Below the pieces are notes generated by a model. That model saw only the letters and a program-made list of their open reading frames with translations, was not told the DNA's origin and searched no databases. DNA of 64,000 bases from Strix aluco. Taxonomy: Eukaryota; Chordata; Aves; Strigiformes; Strigidae. Both the position numbers and the translations under genes were made by a program. The DNA is taken from positions 13,261,001 through 13,325,000 of the forward strand of contig NC_133943.1 of the NCBI RefSeq assembly GCF_031877795.1, in the 5' to 3' direction. Shown here piece by piece: positions 26,401 through 41,400 of this stretch (positions are counted from its first letter, which is position 1; every line of letters begins with the position of its first letter).

Positions 26401-29400
26401 GAGGCTCTGGTTCCTCTGACTCAATGTTTTCATGCGTTTTTGTTTCACATATGGGAAAATGTTTTAAGTATAGATTCAGTCCTTCCTCTAGCATACTGAT
26501 ACATACTGAGAATAAGCCTGATTTTTTAGTTATCATCTCAGGTCTCTTAAAAGGAGTAACAGGCTGGAAAGTTAAAGCTGTCATTCTTTAGAAACCCTTT
26601 CACAATATTGCACTGCAGCAGACAGTTACTGTGGGTAACTCTGTCTGTTGCCAATACTGTGCTTTGTACATACAGCAACCCCAAATAGCTTGACTGGACA
26701 ATTCCAGTAAAGAACACATATGTGCAGACACAACTGTCAAAACAGTTATGTTGGGAATTTCATTAAATTCAAAACATGCAAGTTTAGAAACTCACTGAAT
26801 GTTTGCTCAACCATTCATATAATTTCCTCATGCATTGCCACAATTAGAATGAATCTCACGAACCTCAAATTATTACACATGGATCTCAGCCTCTCCCATC
26901 ATCCCACCCAATTTCATTTGCATCTATATCCCCAATATCTGCCTCTAGTTCATGTCAAAAATCACAATGCACTAGTAGGTAATCCACTTCAGTAGAAACT
27001 TTCTGAACTCAAAATTTTCCTCTGGAAAAATAGAAAATTGTCAGGTCAATTGTGGCCTCAGAGACAGGTTTTAAAAAACAAAATAATAAAAAAATCTATA
27101 TTTATCAGAAAAGTTTTTCTCATTTTCTTTTTCACATTCAGTGAAAACAGGGCTCACCTGAATTTCCGGTCTTATGGAACTTCAGGAGATAAAAAAAAAT
27201 CAGACAAAGAAGTCTGTTTATTGACCAGTCTGAACATATATAAAAACAAACAAACAAACAAAAAGAAAATGAAATTATGATCAGTTAAATTTATCACCTT
27301 CTCAATGTTAGCAATTTTGTTAGTGAAAATGCCAATGTTATAAAATGGTTAGTGCCATTCAGTTTTTAAGATTTCCTCATTAATTTGATAACATTTCTTC
27401 TACTTGATGGAATTAAAACCTGAGGACAATTGAATTCTTCATGAAATGCTTCTAATTGCAAGGCACTATTTATTGGAATTATTAAATCTAGAAGGAAATG
27501 TGCTGTCACGATCTTAATTCATAAGAACACCTAAAAGTAGACAGAGTAAATGTTATTTCTCTATCTTGTTCCAAATTTACTTATAATTTTGTATTTTTCC
27601 TATTCTTTTAAAGTTCCCTTAAGTCCTTCTGTCAACCATACCTCAGTTGTTTTATAATACATTATTTTATTTTTCCCTCTAAGAAGTTGCAGCAGCCACA
27701 AGGAAGCAATTAATAAAGTATACTGGCATTGTCTCTTTTTGAGGTACTCAAAGAAACCAGCAAGTTGACCAATGCCATCTTCTAGGTCCTAAAATGAGAT
27801 GGTGTCCTCTAGTTGGGTTGAAGGCTGTCTCTCCAGAGGGCTAGACAGGCAGATGAATATCAGTTTCTGTTTTCACAGGAGGTGTGACATAACAGGTAAC
27901 TCCATTCTTTTTCCAATTGCATTAGATACTTTAGATACGGACATGTCCATGAGCAGGGGATACTTTCTACCTGGACTTCAGTAAGGCCTTTGACACTGTC
28001 CCCTGTAAGATCCTCATAGGCAAGCTGTTGATGCATGGGCTGGATAAACAGGCAGTGAGGTGGACTGAAAACTGGCTTGAATGGCCAGGTCCAGAGGGTG
28101 GTGATCAGCAGTGCAAAGTCTAGATGGAGGCCAGTGACAAGCAGTGTATGCCAGGGATCAATACTGGATCCGGTCCTGTTTAACACGGGAGGAGTGGCTG
28201 ATAGACCAGAGGACCTCAACAGGCTGGAGAAATAGGCTGACAGGAACCTTATGAAGCCCAACAAGGAGAAGTACAAAGTCCTGCACCTGGGGAGGAACAA
28301 CCCCAGACACCAGTATAGGCTGGGGGCCACCCAGCTCAAAAGCAGATTGGTAGAAAAGGACCTGGGGGTCCTGGTGGACACCAAGTTGAACATGACCCAG
28401 CAGTGTGCCCTTGCAGCAAAGAGGGCTAATGGTATCCTGGTCTGAATTAGACAAAGTATTGCCAGGACAAGGGAGGTGATTCTACCCCTCTACTCAGCAC
28501 TGGTGAGACCGTACCTGGAGTACTGCATCCAGTTCTGGGCTTCCTAGTACAAGAGACACATGGTCACACTGGAGAGAGTCCAATGAAGGGCCACAAATAT
28601 GATTCAGGTACTGGAGTGTCTCTCATATGAGGAAAGGTTGAGAGAGCCACAACTGTTTAGCTCAGAGAAGAGAAGGCTGAAGGAGTATCTTATTAATGTA
28701 TATAAATACCTGAAGGGAGGTGCAAAAAGGACAGAGCCAGGCTTTTTCAGTGGTGCCCAGTGATGGGACAAGAGGCAATAGGCACAAACTGAAACAGAGA
28801 AAGCTCCATCTGAACATCAGGAAACACTTTTTTACTGTGAGGGTGACAGAGCACTGGCACAGGTTGCCCAGAGAGGCTGTGAAGCCTTGATCCTTGAAGA
28901 TATTAAAAAGCCATCTGGACACAATCCTGGGCAACTGGCTGTCCCTTCCCCTCTCAACCATTGTGTGATTCTGTGATGTCTGTCACCTTCCAGAATTCTC
29001 ATAAATATTTATGGAATGAATAAATCACTCACTACATTTCCCTTTCCCAGATACACTAGGAGATCTCTGAAGCAAAGACTACACTGTTCTTTCTTTTCCA
29101 TTCCACATAAAACCTAAGACCTACACACACATTTCACATTTTTACCGTATCAATATAAACACCACAGGCTTGGCAGCAATTCTCAACTGAAAGTTTTTGG
29201 AATTTGTGTTCAAACAGATCTGTTCAGCTCAGTCTCTAATTTTCCAAGTGTAACTATTAATAGGTAGATCTCTATCTCTTTGTATTTATGTTTAGTAAGA
29301 GTAGCAATGCTGACAATAAGCTAGAAATTTGCTTCTCAATTACCTAAGACCCGGTCAAGCTCCTTCCCACTGAATAGACTTTGCCATTGAATTTTTGGAA

Positions 29401-32400
29401 GCTGGACATAGGATTCATCATTTCTAATGAACTGCATAAATTGTATGCAAGGAGGCGCCACAAACTGCCATGGACCATGAAGACTATGGACAAAAGTATT
29501 GGCAGAAGCAAAACCAGAGGGTAAGCCCTAGGAGTTAGGCTCTGCATTACACCTGTGCTACTTTTACTCCAGAAAAGACAAGAAATGTTGTTTAGTTATT
29601 CTTCTAGGATCTGCAGGCTCCAGTTTAATTAACTTTATCAAATGCCATGAAAAACCCATCATCCTCATCTCTATCTCAGAGACACACTGAAATGAACATG
29701 TTAATTGAGAAGAGCTTCTCGGATTTCAGCAAAACATCAAAACTTGTCAAGCAGTGAACACTCTCACAAACAGGCAGGCTGAAATACATTCTGTAGCTGC
29801 AGACCCTCCTAATTGCAGAACTGCTCAGAATACTGAGACAAAGTTCAAACATGGTGATTTGCAGGCAGAATCAATTACCACTGTACAAATGCACTTAAAA
29901 TACCATATGCAACCTGCTTATCACCGATTCATGTAAGGCTGATTGAGAGTAAGTGAATTTTGTGATCACTGCATAGATAATTTTCCTTTAAAAACTGTTC
30001 ACATATAAATTTGACATTTGTAAATTATTATCTTTTGTTTGTCACAGTTACTTTCAAATTAAACTCTTTCCATTTTGTAGGATACTATTATGTTAACAAC
30101 TCTTGCTTTAAAATGCCTTTCTGGCAACAGTTCTGACATGCAGGTGCTCATAGCAGATGCTGTGCTAACCCTTACCCAAAAATTATGTCTTCTCAGCACT
30201 GCAAAGTTCTTCGATTTTACTATTACCTGTAGCTACTAGTTTTCATGAATAGCTTTCATGCAGCTGGCACATCAACCCTTGGAAACTTGACGTTTATTAA
30301 GAAAAAAGCCAACAACAACAAATTGTACAATGCCAACTACTGGCCTTTGGACTTTACATTGTTTATTATGTAAAGCAGGTTTTTTTTTCTCTTGCATTTT
30401 GTTGATCTGAAGAAGCCAAGTCTCACAATTTCATAGTGAGGATTGTGTTTGACAATCACTGACTGCCACTGAACACTTCAGTGCTTTTATTTTAGCAGAG
30501 CTATTAATCCAGAAGGGCTCTGCAACCCTTAAATTAATCATGTTAAATAGCAGTCCTTGTGTCTTCACTCACACATTGTTCAAAGATGGATTTTTCTTAA
30601 GAAACGTTGACTACTGAGATACATTCAGGCCCATAATACTGTCTGTATAGCTAGAGTACTCAAGATGCTCCAGATTTGTAGAAAAATACAAATGCACCAG
30701 ACAAGGTGATATAAGTTCCAGGAAAGGTCAGGAACCACAGAGATACAGAAAATTTTATTATGCCAATTTTTTAAATAGGGAATTGGCTTGGCTGCTAAAG
30801 AAAGATACTACTACATATCATTTGAAGGATATCAACATAGAGGACAGCCTCTGGGCAATATCTAAGTATCTCAATTTTTACTGTATCTTCATATTTGTCA
30901 TAGAGGTTAAATGATTTATCCAGATAGAGTGACACTTTTTTTTTTTTTTTCTTGAAAAATGCAGTATTTATCTTTGGACACATTAACAAAATCCCAGAAC
31001 TGCTCTGGAGAGTGCAGCTTGGGCATATTGCATGCACGGCGCAGGGGTGGCTAAACTTTGTTTAATGCAGTCAATATGTTGCAGTGATAGTAGCAGAAGT
31101 AGTTTGTGGTTTTCTGACTTCAGACTTCAAACCCATACCGTCTTTCCAGCCATCATCTCCCAGGAAGACCTGTACCTGCTGTTTCTGCAAAACCAGGCCC
31201 CAGACTCACGTTCCCTGTGTAAGCTTCTCTTACACAGCCTCAGCCCAGAATCCCCATCTCATTTTCCCTGGCATTTTAGCATACCAGAACAGTACAAAAA
31301 GCTCATTCCTCTTTGTGCTATGTCTTGCTCTTATGAACCACAGCCTCAATCGTTGGACCTCAAATTCATGTCTCGTCCTCCTGTCAAGCAACCATCACAA
31401 AAACTCACTGTTTTTGAGTGCCCCCAAGCTTCTGCTGCAGTCTTTGATACAAGGACCCAGATTCCCAAACCCTTACCTAACTGACTGTAGTCTGCACACT
31501 CCAAGTAAGGACCCCAATGTCTCCCCCTTCCCTCTTTCAGGTCCACCAGGGCTTGGATTTTTCCTGTCCACCTGTTGGATTCCCATCACAAAATGCAACA
31601 GAAAGAAGAGCTTAAAATGTGTTAGCTCAGTCTGTTCGTACTCACAACGGTACTGCTGAATGCCACTTGAGACTGGTTGCTGTCACGACGACCGAGTGAC
31701 CTGTTCCTTGTATGCCCCTGAAAATGAGCCCTAGCACTCTGGCACCTCCCTAAAGGTTTCATGGTCCTCTGTTTATAAGTGGCTTGTCTCTCAGTATTCA
31801 TGGGAGGAAGACTGAAGTGTTGAAATTTTGCAAAGTCTTCATCATCTAAGTCCAAGTCTTTGTAGCTTTCCAGGCGCCTGGCTGTAAAAAGAGAAAATGA
31901 AACCTTACATCTTATTTTGTTTTTTTGCATTGCTCAGGAGGAATTCCTTGGTTGGTTAAAAAAAACCCGAAACAAACTAAACCAAAGCAAAAATATCTCA
32001 AAAGCCAGTACCAGAAAAACTTCACTATCCGCTTCATTTTCTGGCAACTCCCACTTTCCAATGTTTATTGTTGCAAGAAAACAAAAATGCATTTTCAAAG
32101 CGTTCAGTCACTTCTGTGGACTTCTGCTAATCCTTGGTCTCTTTAGCTGCATTTTGCAGTTGAGTGGAACAAGAGAGTTAAATATGGTAATTCACATATT
32201 TGCTTATATTTTCAGTCACAGAGCACAAACGTCTTTCTGGCAGCTGCTTGCCAGCTTAATAAAATCCTTTGCACTATGTAGAGAGAGAAAGTAGCATCCA
32301 AGAATGGGCCTGAGTCAAACCCCCAGATTTAGAGCACTGAATGCAAAGAGACTTCAGATATGGACTGCAGATAGCATCAACTCAAGAAAATGTGTAGCTG

Positions 32401-35400
32401 TACCTTTCATACACACAGAAGACTATGGTAATTACTTTTGGACCCACTGAGTTTAATTACTAACTAATCTCAGTTTGCGAGTTTATAAAAAGTTGGCTGG
32501 CATTCATTTAGAAATAAAAATGTTCTCTTTGCACTCTCGAGTGAGTCTTGATTACAGGGCAAAGCCTGAGATATCTGCAGAGGGAACCAGAAAACCTTTA
32601 CCATCTGACTTCACACCTTCACTTTCATGAATCTCTGTTAACAGGAGTCCCTTGCAAAATGGAAGCAAATCCACCCAGCTCTAAATTCAGTCAGAGGGTT
32701 CAGTAGGTTTAAATATTAATATTTAAATTAATAACATTTAGTTGCTCAGAGAGAAAAACAAGTATAAAAAAGTGACTCTTACCATTTTCCTGATGTGAAA
32801 ACTCAATTCCATCGACAGTACAGCGTCGGAATACCATTTTGTTTTCTGTTAGTGTCCCAGTTTTGTCTGAGAAGATATGCTGGATTTGCCCAAGATCTTC
32901 AGTAATATTTAGGGCACGGCACTGTATAGGCAAATCTGCTTCTTCATCATACAGGTCAATGTCATTGTGAATTAAGAAGACTTGGCCCAACTTGACTAAC
33001 TCAATGGACACATATAGAGAAATGGGGATTAAAACCTGAAAGAGAGTTTAAATTCTCAGTGAAGGGTGAGACAAGTCTTATTGCTTTCTGTCAGCAATGT
33101 CCTGGCACAGGTATATTAATAATTTTCAGAGAAAATGTTCTTCCTACAGACATATTGTAGGATGGAATAATAATAATTCAAGGGAGAAAAAAAATCCTGC
33201 ACAAAACAGCAATGGATAAACAGGGAGAGTAAGTGACAAATTTTAGACAAAATTCCTAGAATACAAGACACAAAGATGGGTCTTTCAGAGGATGCTCTTA
33301 CAAAGAACATCTTCTGGACTGAGAAGCATGCTTGCTCTTACCCTCCTGAAACTCTGAAAGGATTCACTAGCACAGACTAACTCTTAATGTAAAAAAGTTT
33401 CACAAGCAATTACTTTGCACACAAAACTTCCCACCCACTAGCTTCCCTGCCCTGAAATAATGAATTCTCAAGTTGCACAAATATTCTGTTTCAGTAATGA
33501 AGAATAATCCCCCAAGGAATCTCTGAGCAACTCTGAAAGTTATCCTCACATTTAGTTTGTATTAAAGAAATTCTGTCCACTTAAATCTCAGCAGTTACAT
33601 CAAGAAATCTGAAAAGTAAACGTGATTATTTTCCCCATCCCATAAAATGTTCTCTCCCAATTAGGCTTAATCAGACTCAGATATACAAGCATCCTACTTC
33701 TGATTTACCTTCATTCCTAAACCAGCTGAACCATACCTAGCTATTATTCCCTATTGGCAAAAATGACAATTTTGCTTCACTGTTTTCCTGAGATATTAAG
33801 TGGCGTTCTTATTTTGGAATTCTGGACATAGGCAGAAAAAAAAAAAATGCTGACATTTGGATGTAAATATCCTCTTTATTGCATACACTAGATATTCTGG
33901 AGTTATTTAAAGATATAAAGATATATAAAGATATAATACACGATCTTCATATCTATATCCTTGTGGGATTTCAACAGCAAGAAAGAAAAATCTGCAGTGT
34001 GAAAGAAAAAAAAGATACACTATTTCACACTTGGATGACTTGAAACACTCCTAGCAATCTTTTCAAATAAGGTTAAGAAGGTACTGCACAGCTATTAGTT
34101 GATATTAATTGTTCATTAGTGATTATACACAGTTTTGAATAGCTTCTTCCTTGGAGGTAACAGAGAGGTTTTTGTCTTTTACCTGCAACAGGATTATCAT
34201 TGTCAAGAACATGTAGAAACCGGCAAGAACTGGAGACAGAAAATTGCCATTTTCATCTGGGACATCATAGGGTGGATGCTCTGAGAAGGTTCCAGTCCAA
34301 ATGCCATGCCCTGTAGGAATGATATACAATACTGAAATACGCTGAGCAATAAGTGATTTGTGATTGACAAAGCTGAAATTTGCAGATATGGACTGCTATG
34401 ATATTTAAAAAGAAAGAACATTTCCAAAGCAACAGGCCCTGAGCAATGCTGTAAATCTATTGGAGAATGCAAAGTATAAGCAGAGCTCTGTAGCACATGC
34501 ATATAATTGATATGTTAGTAAGAAATGAGCAGTCGTGGATATTTTTATTCACCTCTCCTTCAGCAGGTGACCCCCAGTGCACTTAGCTCTACACAGAACT
34601 TTCATCATTCTATGTCTTGCTGCTGGAGGACTCCATCTCTACTACCTATCTTTAAAAATCCTCAGTGCTGAAGACTCCCATTCTTGTTTCTGAAATCTTT
34701 CTTATCCTTCCCGACCATTCTTGATTTCAATCTGTCTTTGTTAGAGTTCACAAAACCCCTATAATTCAGTCTGTGCAGCTCATTTTTACATTCCCTTCAA
34801 TTAAGGCATACCCCAAAACTGCTTCTTCCCCTGTGTCTTAAATATCAGCAGATATCATTGCACTACTACAACAAAGCCTCCATTTCAGGACTTAACATCC
34901 CATCATGATTACTTTGCCACCTTTCATACTGCCCTTACTGAAATAAACCACTCAAAGATGTTACTAAATTTACAGCATCAGAAACTTCACACAGAGCTAG
35001 GACAACTCAGCTTCCCTCACTGCATCATCGCTCCAGATGCTAAAACCCTTTATTAGTCCACTTTGTGGATCTAGCTCTGATAAAACTCCTGTTAACACCT
35101 GTTAAACAAGCAGTTGTTTTGCAGCATCTGCCTACTAAAATGCTGCCAAAGGAATTAAAATTATTTCATCAATACTTTCTGGCTGCTAGAGATCAGTCAC
35201 ATCTGAGCAAGGACAATTATACTCTACAAGCCACTTCTTAGCCTGATTTTTCACTGTGTGCAAGAAAAATCCTGATAACCAATCCACCATCTTCCTAGAA
35301 CCCTACACTCAGAGAAGGTTGCAAAGCAAGAACTCATGGTAGAGCTGTGAGACGTTTTGAATAGATGAAAGCTAATGGACTTGTTACTATTTCACTTAGA

Positions 35401-38400
35401 CTATGAACATTTTATATATATCTCTCTATATTTTTAAAGCTGAGTAGATAAATTGTTTTTTAAATGCTGATTTTTTCATCTGAGACCATTTTAAACCTTA
35501 AATTAAAGGACTTTATTACTCAAGGGCCCCTACACACCAGACAAGGACAAGTCTCTAAATCTACATGACAGCAGCCAGGGAACAATGAAAATAAAGTCTC
35601 TCCCTCACACAGAGCTCAGTTGTCAAACTGAAATCCCATTTCTGTGCCAAAAAAGCCCACTGCAACTTGAAGCAGTAAAATTTAAAAAGTGATTAAGTCA
35701 GTTCAATTGTTCATCTTTTTTGGATGGTCCTTACTCTAATGGCATTACACTGATGACTGACTGGTGTGTCACATCACATGCCTCCAGGGCAGGTTCATGA
35801 AAACTTGACAGGGCCACATGATTTGACTTTGTCACTACAAACTAAACCAGAGCGGTGGCACTAAGCAAGTTACCACCGAGATGGAATTGATTAAAAAAGG
35901 GTCTTTGAACACAAAACGCTCATGGCAGCCTCTGTTATCTCTTTAAAATAGTGACCCATTCAAAAGCTAGTGGACTTAAAAATTGGCCCTTTCCTCGAGA
36001 CTATGAGATCCTATTAATCCTGACCTGCCTGGGACAGATTGCAATCAGAGCTGGAAGGCAAGCAGGTGCTTATGTGCAGTGAAGATTAGCAATGTAGTAA
36101 ACTCTAGTCAGCTAGCCACAGTTACTATATTCAAGCGTGCTTACTTACAAGGACCTCAGAAAAATGCAGTCTATTCCTACCTAAACAATTAATCCATCTC
36201 ACAGCCTGCTGTAAAGGGGCTTTTGAGAAGGAAGGTAGCTGTGAAGACTGTAAACTGGCTGAATTAAGTCATGTGCAGGTCATGGGTTGTAAACTGGGTA
36301 ACTGGTTAATATCACTCCTGAACGTATTAGAGGAAGATGTTACTAAATGAAGGTGAGGTAGATCATTTTACTTCTGTTGTTATACACAAGGAACAAACAT
36401 CTACTCAGGAAGCAGATCTCGGTTGGCAACTACCAATTCCTATAATGCATTAACTCAATGGTTTTCGCTTGCTTGCTTGACACATATTTTACCACAGTGG
36501 AGATGGGTCTTATCTGAAATATTTATAACCACGGGTGAGTTTCTTCCATCTGAATTCCTCAGATTTGCCATTTTAACTTGTCTAGTTGAAAGACCAAGGA
36601 GCCTAAAGACCCCAAGAGCATTCAGCTCTAGATCTGATCTCATTCATGTCTATAAGATCAATTTTAACCACCATTTAGAAAAAAAGCAATGAAACAGAAG
36701 ATCTTTGTCAGTGCTTCATACCTACAGCTCCAACAAGACACATCATGAACAGAAGTCCCACACATAAGAAAATATCCATATTCATCCGTCGCTCTATCTT
36801 GCTGCGCTTGTAACGAGGACCATTGTTATTTAGCATGGCCTTAGTTTCATGACCTTCAAAACACAAATGAATATCATCATGTTTATGTAATACTTTGTAG
36901 TTTGTTTTGGTTTTTTTTTAAGTATTTCTCTTGCAAAATGAGAGCAGGATGCTCATGACTAATGTTAATTTGACTCTAGTTTCATTCAGTATTTTTATTG
37001 CCTATCTTCTCATTTGCCTGAATAGTAGAATATATCAGAGACTAAATCTAGAGCTTTACAGAAGACCTCTATTACATTACAGATTTCAGCTGTCATATAT
37101 TTTACTTTCCCAAAGACAGCAGATTCAGTAGCATCACAAGGTTTATATAAATATTCAAAAGCTAAAGCTCCTTCAAAATAAAAGGGAAAAGAACAATAAT
37201 ATTATATTTTTGTATTTTACAAACAACTTGATTAGGTGCTATACAAATTCCTGAAACTTACACTTGAACATTTTTCAACAGCTATTTAAAAGCAACTAGA
37301 CACATTTCATGTATTATATAAAATCCAACATGTCAGATCCAACAGTGAAAGACACTAATGTTATTTAGTTTTTTGCTATGTGGTTGTAAAGTGCTAACAA
37401 AACAGTAGGACAAGAAATAAAAAAACCTCAAATCCTTAAAACTTACTGAATTAGAATTGAGCTGGTGTATTTGTAATGGAAAAAGAAGAGTGCTGTAAGA
37501 AGCCAAGAAGCAGAAATTGCTTCTTCTATTCTATTAATATTATCTAAACTGTGGTTCCACAATTGGGATGTCTGGATATCATCTGTTGCTATATTAAATG
37601 GTATCTTTTGTGTTTATTTCTAAAGTTCTTTTCCCTGAAAATACAGAGCCTGTAGATTTCTATTCAGTTTTCATTTGTATGTGCATGATGTGTGTGAGAG
37701 GGACTGTTTTCCAAGCTACCTTTTGGCTTTCTCTAGGGAAGTGGTTTGAACCAAAAGCTGGAAGTTAGGTGCGATTCAATCATGACTGCTGGATTCATTC
37801 CAGGTTTACATCAAAGGTTATTAATTGAGGCAGAGAATGAGAGAGAAAATTACTCTCCAAGCCTTATGTTTAGGACATTCACCCAAGAGCTGGGACTCTT
37901 GGCTTCCTGGTGAATAAGTAATTCTTTACACAACCTGGAGCTATGTCAGTGGGACCAGATTATACTACCAATGCTCCTTCCTTTCCAACTCATGTCTATG
38001 TACGTACCCACTTGTTCCACACAGTTGGGTATTCAGAGTACAACTTGTGAAGCAGGAGATGTATGTTCACTCCCATACAGGCAGAACTAAGAACAAAACC
38101 CAAGTCTTCCCTTTGGTGAACAAATGCTGTAACTACCAAGCTACACAGAAGAGGAACATACTGCTGCCTGCACTTCTGTTCCTCCGGCAGCTGTGTGAAT
38201 CTTGTTCCTCACTTTTCTTTTATGTCAGGCTTAATGGAATGTTTTGTGTTGAAAACAAAACAAAGCCCTCTAATCCTTTCCAGAAAACCCTCAAAGAAAT
38301 GATGGATTTATTTCAGGAAGAAAATGGGATGAGATTTCTTTCAAAATATCAGCTCTATCATTCCCTTCCAGTTCAGCTGACCAACAGGAAAAGGACATAT

Positions 38401-41400
38401 CTGTTATACAGATATCACCTTGCAAGAAATAGAATATCAGGAAAAAGAGGAATAAACTACTTTGTCCTCCTCTAACCCTCACGGTTTCATATGCTGTGCA
38501 ACACAGCACCTCACCTACCACCCAACTAGTACCTTGTCTCTCTGAATGCCGATGAGCTTATCTAAAATTTCATTCTGGTACCTCATTACTTGAAAAACAT
38601 AAAATTCTTGCTGCTGTCCCTATCACAATGAGAAAACGACATTGGCTGTCCCTCTGTAATGAGGTTTTTGTGCATTAGTGCTATTGCTTTGTGAAGGACC
38701 ATTTGGGTAGCCATGAAAAGTGTAACCATATTTGGGTCAGATGAGAACTGCACAGGCTAAACAATCACGTTAAGTGATGACTGTACTCTTCACAAAGGCT
38801 TCCATTAGAAAGTAAGTTTGAGGAGTAATAGAGTTATAAAAATGGAGAATGTGCCATCCTATTATGTGACAGATCTTGATTGTTCAGAAAAGGTCACAGA
38901 CCATGATTAAAAGCCAGAGTATAATCAATGTCAAAGACCCCTAGAAATTAAACTGGTGCTGGTACTGGCTCAAGTGAGTCTAATTTTAGAAGAAAAAGAA
39001 TAAACTTTTATACTGACATTAACAATAAGATGTCAGCTGGAAATTGAATTGAAGACTTGAATTGAGAATGACTTTAAAACTCCAACTTTTTCTACTAGCC
39101 GCTTAAGCAACATTAACAGAGGTCCACATTAGAGTCTGTGCTGGTGGTTAAAGGAACATGCTGGGATATCTTCACTAAAGAGAAGAAAAATAAGAATCCT
39201 AACAGAAAAAGACAAGTTACTCCAATTCTGTAGGGAATGATCTCTGCAGAGATTTTTATATAGTAGTTACTTCCAAAAAATGAGTGGTGAGTTTGTCTCT
39301 AGCTCTCCTTCTCTGTCTGGTAGGCACCATCCTTACATGTGGTATTCAAAGAGACAGGCAATGAAAAACCCACACAGTGAAGGTTACTTTGGAAACATGA
39401 GAGCTATAGTCATTTGGAGTCCCCTTCTGCAGTAGTGAAATAAAACGGTCAGTTGCCAGATAAAATAATCTGGATTGTGGAGATCAATCTAAGGTAAATG
39501 ACTCTTGCAAAGATGGTGACTTCTATTTTCTCTTAGGTGGCTCAGCCTTGAACCCCTTTCTGCTAATTAGACATAAAACGGGTGATATGATTCTACTGGA
39601 AAAATAAAAATAACCAATTACTTGTTTAATTGTTTTTATTTAATGTTTTTATTTTATTTTATTTCGTTTTTTATTTTATGTTTTAAATTTTATTTAATCT
39701 ATAAATAAAGAGGGCAGCTGATATACTCTATCTGAAGCAGAAGAGGGCACAGCTGGCAAAGGCAGTGATAGATCATGCTCACTGATTAAAGCAGTGGTAA
39801 CACTCCAAAGGTGAAAGATGCTGAGAAAAAGATGAACTGACCTACTGCTGAACCTGGCACTGCTGCATTTGATCTGGGCACTGACACTGTCTTACTTGGT
39901 TAATGTCTCTACTGCATGAAATTCATGGCTGCATGGACACACTATGTCTATGTCAGCACAAACCTGTGCTGCTGCTGCCTCCTCTGCCACCTCCAGCTGC
40001 TGTTCTCACTGCCTCCTGTGTGCTGGCACTGGCACAGCTTGGCTTTGTAACAATTTTTTTTTTTTTCCAAGCAGATCTTCACCTGCATCAGTTTCTACCC
40101 TGAGGAGCCACGGAGACCTCCTTTAGGGCAGCCGTGTAGATTTTATGCCAGATAGAATTAGTATTATAATCAGAGCAGCAAAGCTGAGAGTTAAACTCAC
40201 CTTAGCAGTTCTTTACTTGTCTGGATATTTTTGCAAGATATTGTGGAGATAGCAAGATATCTGACATACACAAGGATACTGTCACTTGCCAGATACCCAG
40301 TGCAGGATTTGCTGGCTTTGGAGATGGATGAGTAATACCTTTACTTTAAAAAGTTATGTAGTTTTCCCATGTGCTACCAGTTCTTAAAACAAAATGTCAA
40401 ATTGTGATGCAATATTAGACTATATTTACTTAAAGATATTTACAGGGAAATTCTATGTTTACCTAGGTAGAAAGTACATCTTACCTGCATATATAACAAT
40501 TCCTATTGCAGCCTCAGTATTTCTGATTGTACATCCACGAAGCAAGAGGCTTTCAATGTTAAAACCAATCCGTTCATGATTTGGCTGCTCCCTAAAAGAA
40601 AGAAAATAAAATAAAGCAATGACTTTTTCTGTTCTAATATAGTATTACAGAAAATTCTTGTGTGCATGTTTGTTTCAAGTTGAAATCAAGGAACTGTGAA
40701 GGCCCTATTTTGCTTGTATTTCACTCAGCTTTAATAAAGACTCTAGGAAGAAGTTGCAGAGAAATCCAAATATCTCTTTTCAAGACCTCTTACATGGTGT
40801 GTGCATCGTGATGTCAATATGAAGCAAGTTTGGCTTTCATCTGGTACCTTATCTGGCAGATTCATTATCTTATGAATGAAGCCAGGATATATTATGTGGC
40901 TTCATTTAGATGAAATTCTTTTAGAAAGCTGGGCAGGGTTTGTCTGCTGTTAGAGGTTCAGATTAAAACGTCTTCACTCACTAAGAGCCTCTGTCTCTCT
41001 CTCTCAGCCACCAAAGGGCTTCTCATCTTTGTGAACCTCAGTTCACTTGAACAGTCTCTAGGCTGAGGCTTTTTCCTCGCTCCCACGCTGGATGGAAGAC
41101 TTTTCATTCTGGCTGAAGATGTCCCGTCACACACCAGAGCTTTCTGCTAGCAGAACAGACTGATGAGAAATTAATGGAAATTGTAAGGTCAGTGCTCCAT
41201 CAGGCAGGCAATGTGTTACCTCTGAAAATAAAAGCACAAAACTACTTTTGCTCACATTTTTTATTAAAGACTAGGGAAGGTTCCTTCTGAGATCTTTACC
41301 AAAGCTGAGATTTTTCACTTCAATCACTCCATCTGGTTTTGTTATGTAAATATCAGCATCAGAAAATATTTTTTTTCTAGAATCTTTTGCTACTTTCTAT

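Larger units (their letters stand above)
25309..31645 (-). other. Intron 9, containing a CR1 fragment
   Basis: About 6.3 kb, the longest intron after intron 2. Holds a CR1 3' fragment in plus orientation at about 27960-28975, a compound microsatellite at 25804-25856 and an AAAC repeat near 27243-27262. A 191-codon plus-strand ORF at 31084-31659 runs into exon 9 antisense and resembles nothing I know. Confidence 0.8.

Noticed and set aside
27860-28393. 177-codon minus-strand ORF in intron 9
   Set aside because: It is the antisense of the CR1 ORF2 fragment, not a gene.
31084-31659. 191-codon plus-strand ORF, the longest simple ORF in the window
   Set aside because: It overlaps exon 9 antisense, has no recognisable domain, and another long frame overlaps it (31032-31484). 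The stretch is pyrimidine-rich on this strand, which lowers stop frequency by chance.
38047-38475. 142-codon plus-strand ORF in intron 5
   Set aside because: No recognisable domain, AT-rich codon use, no promoter or splice context.
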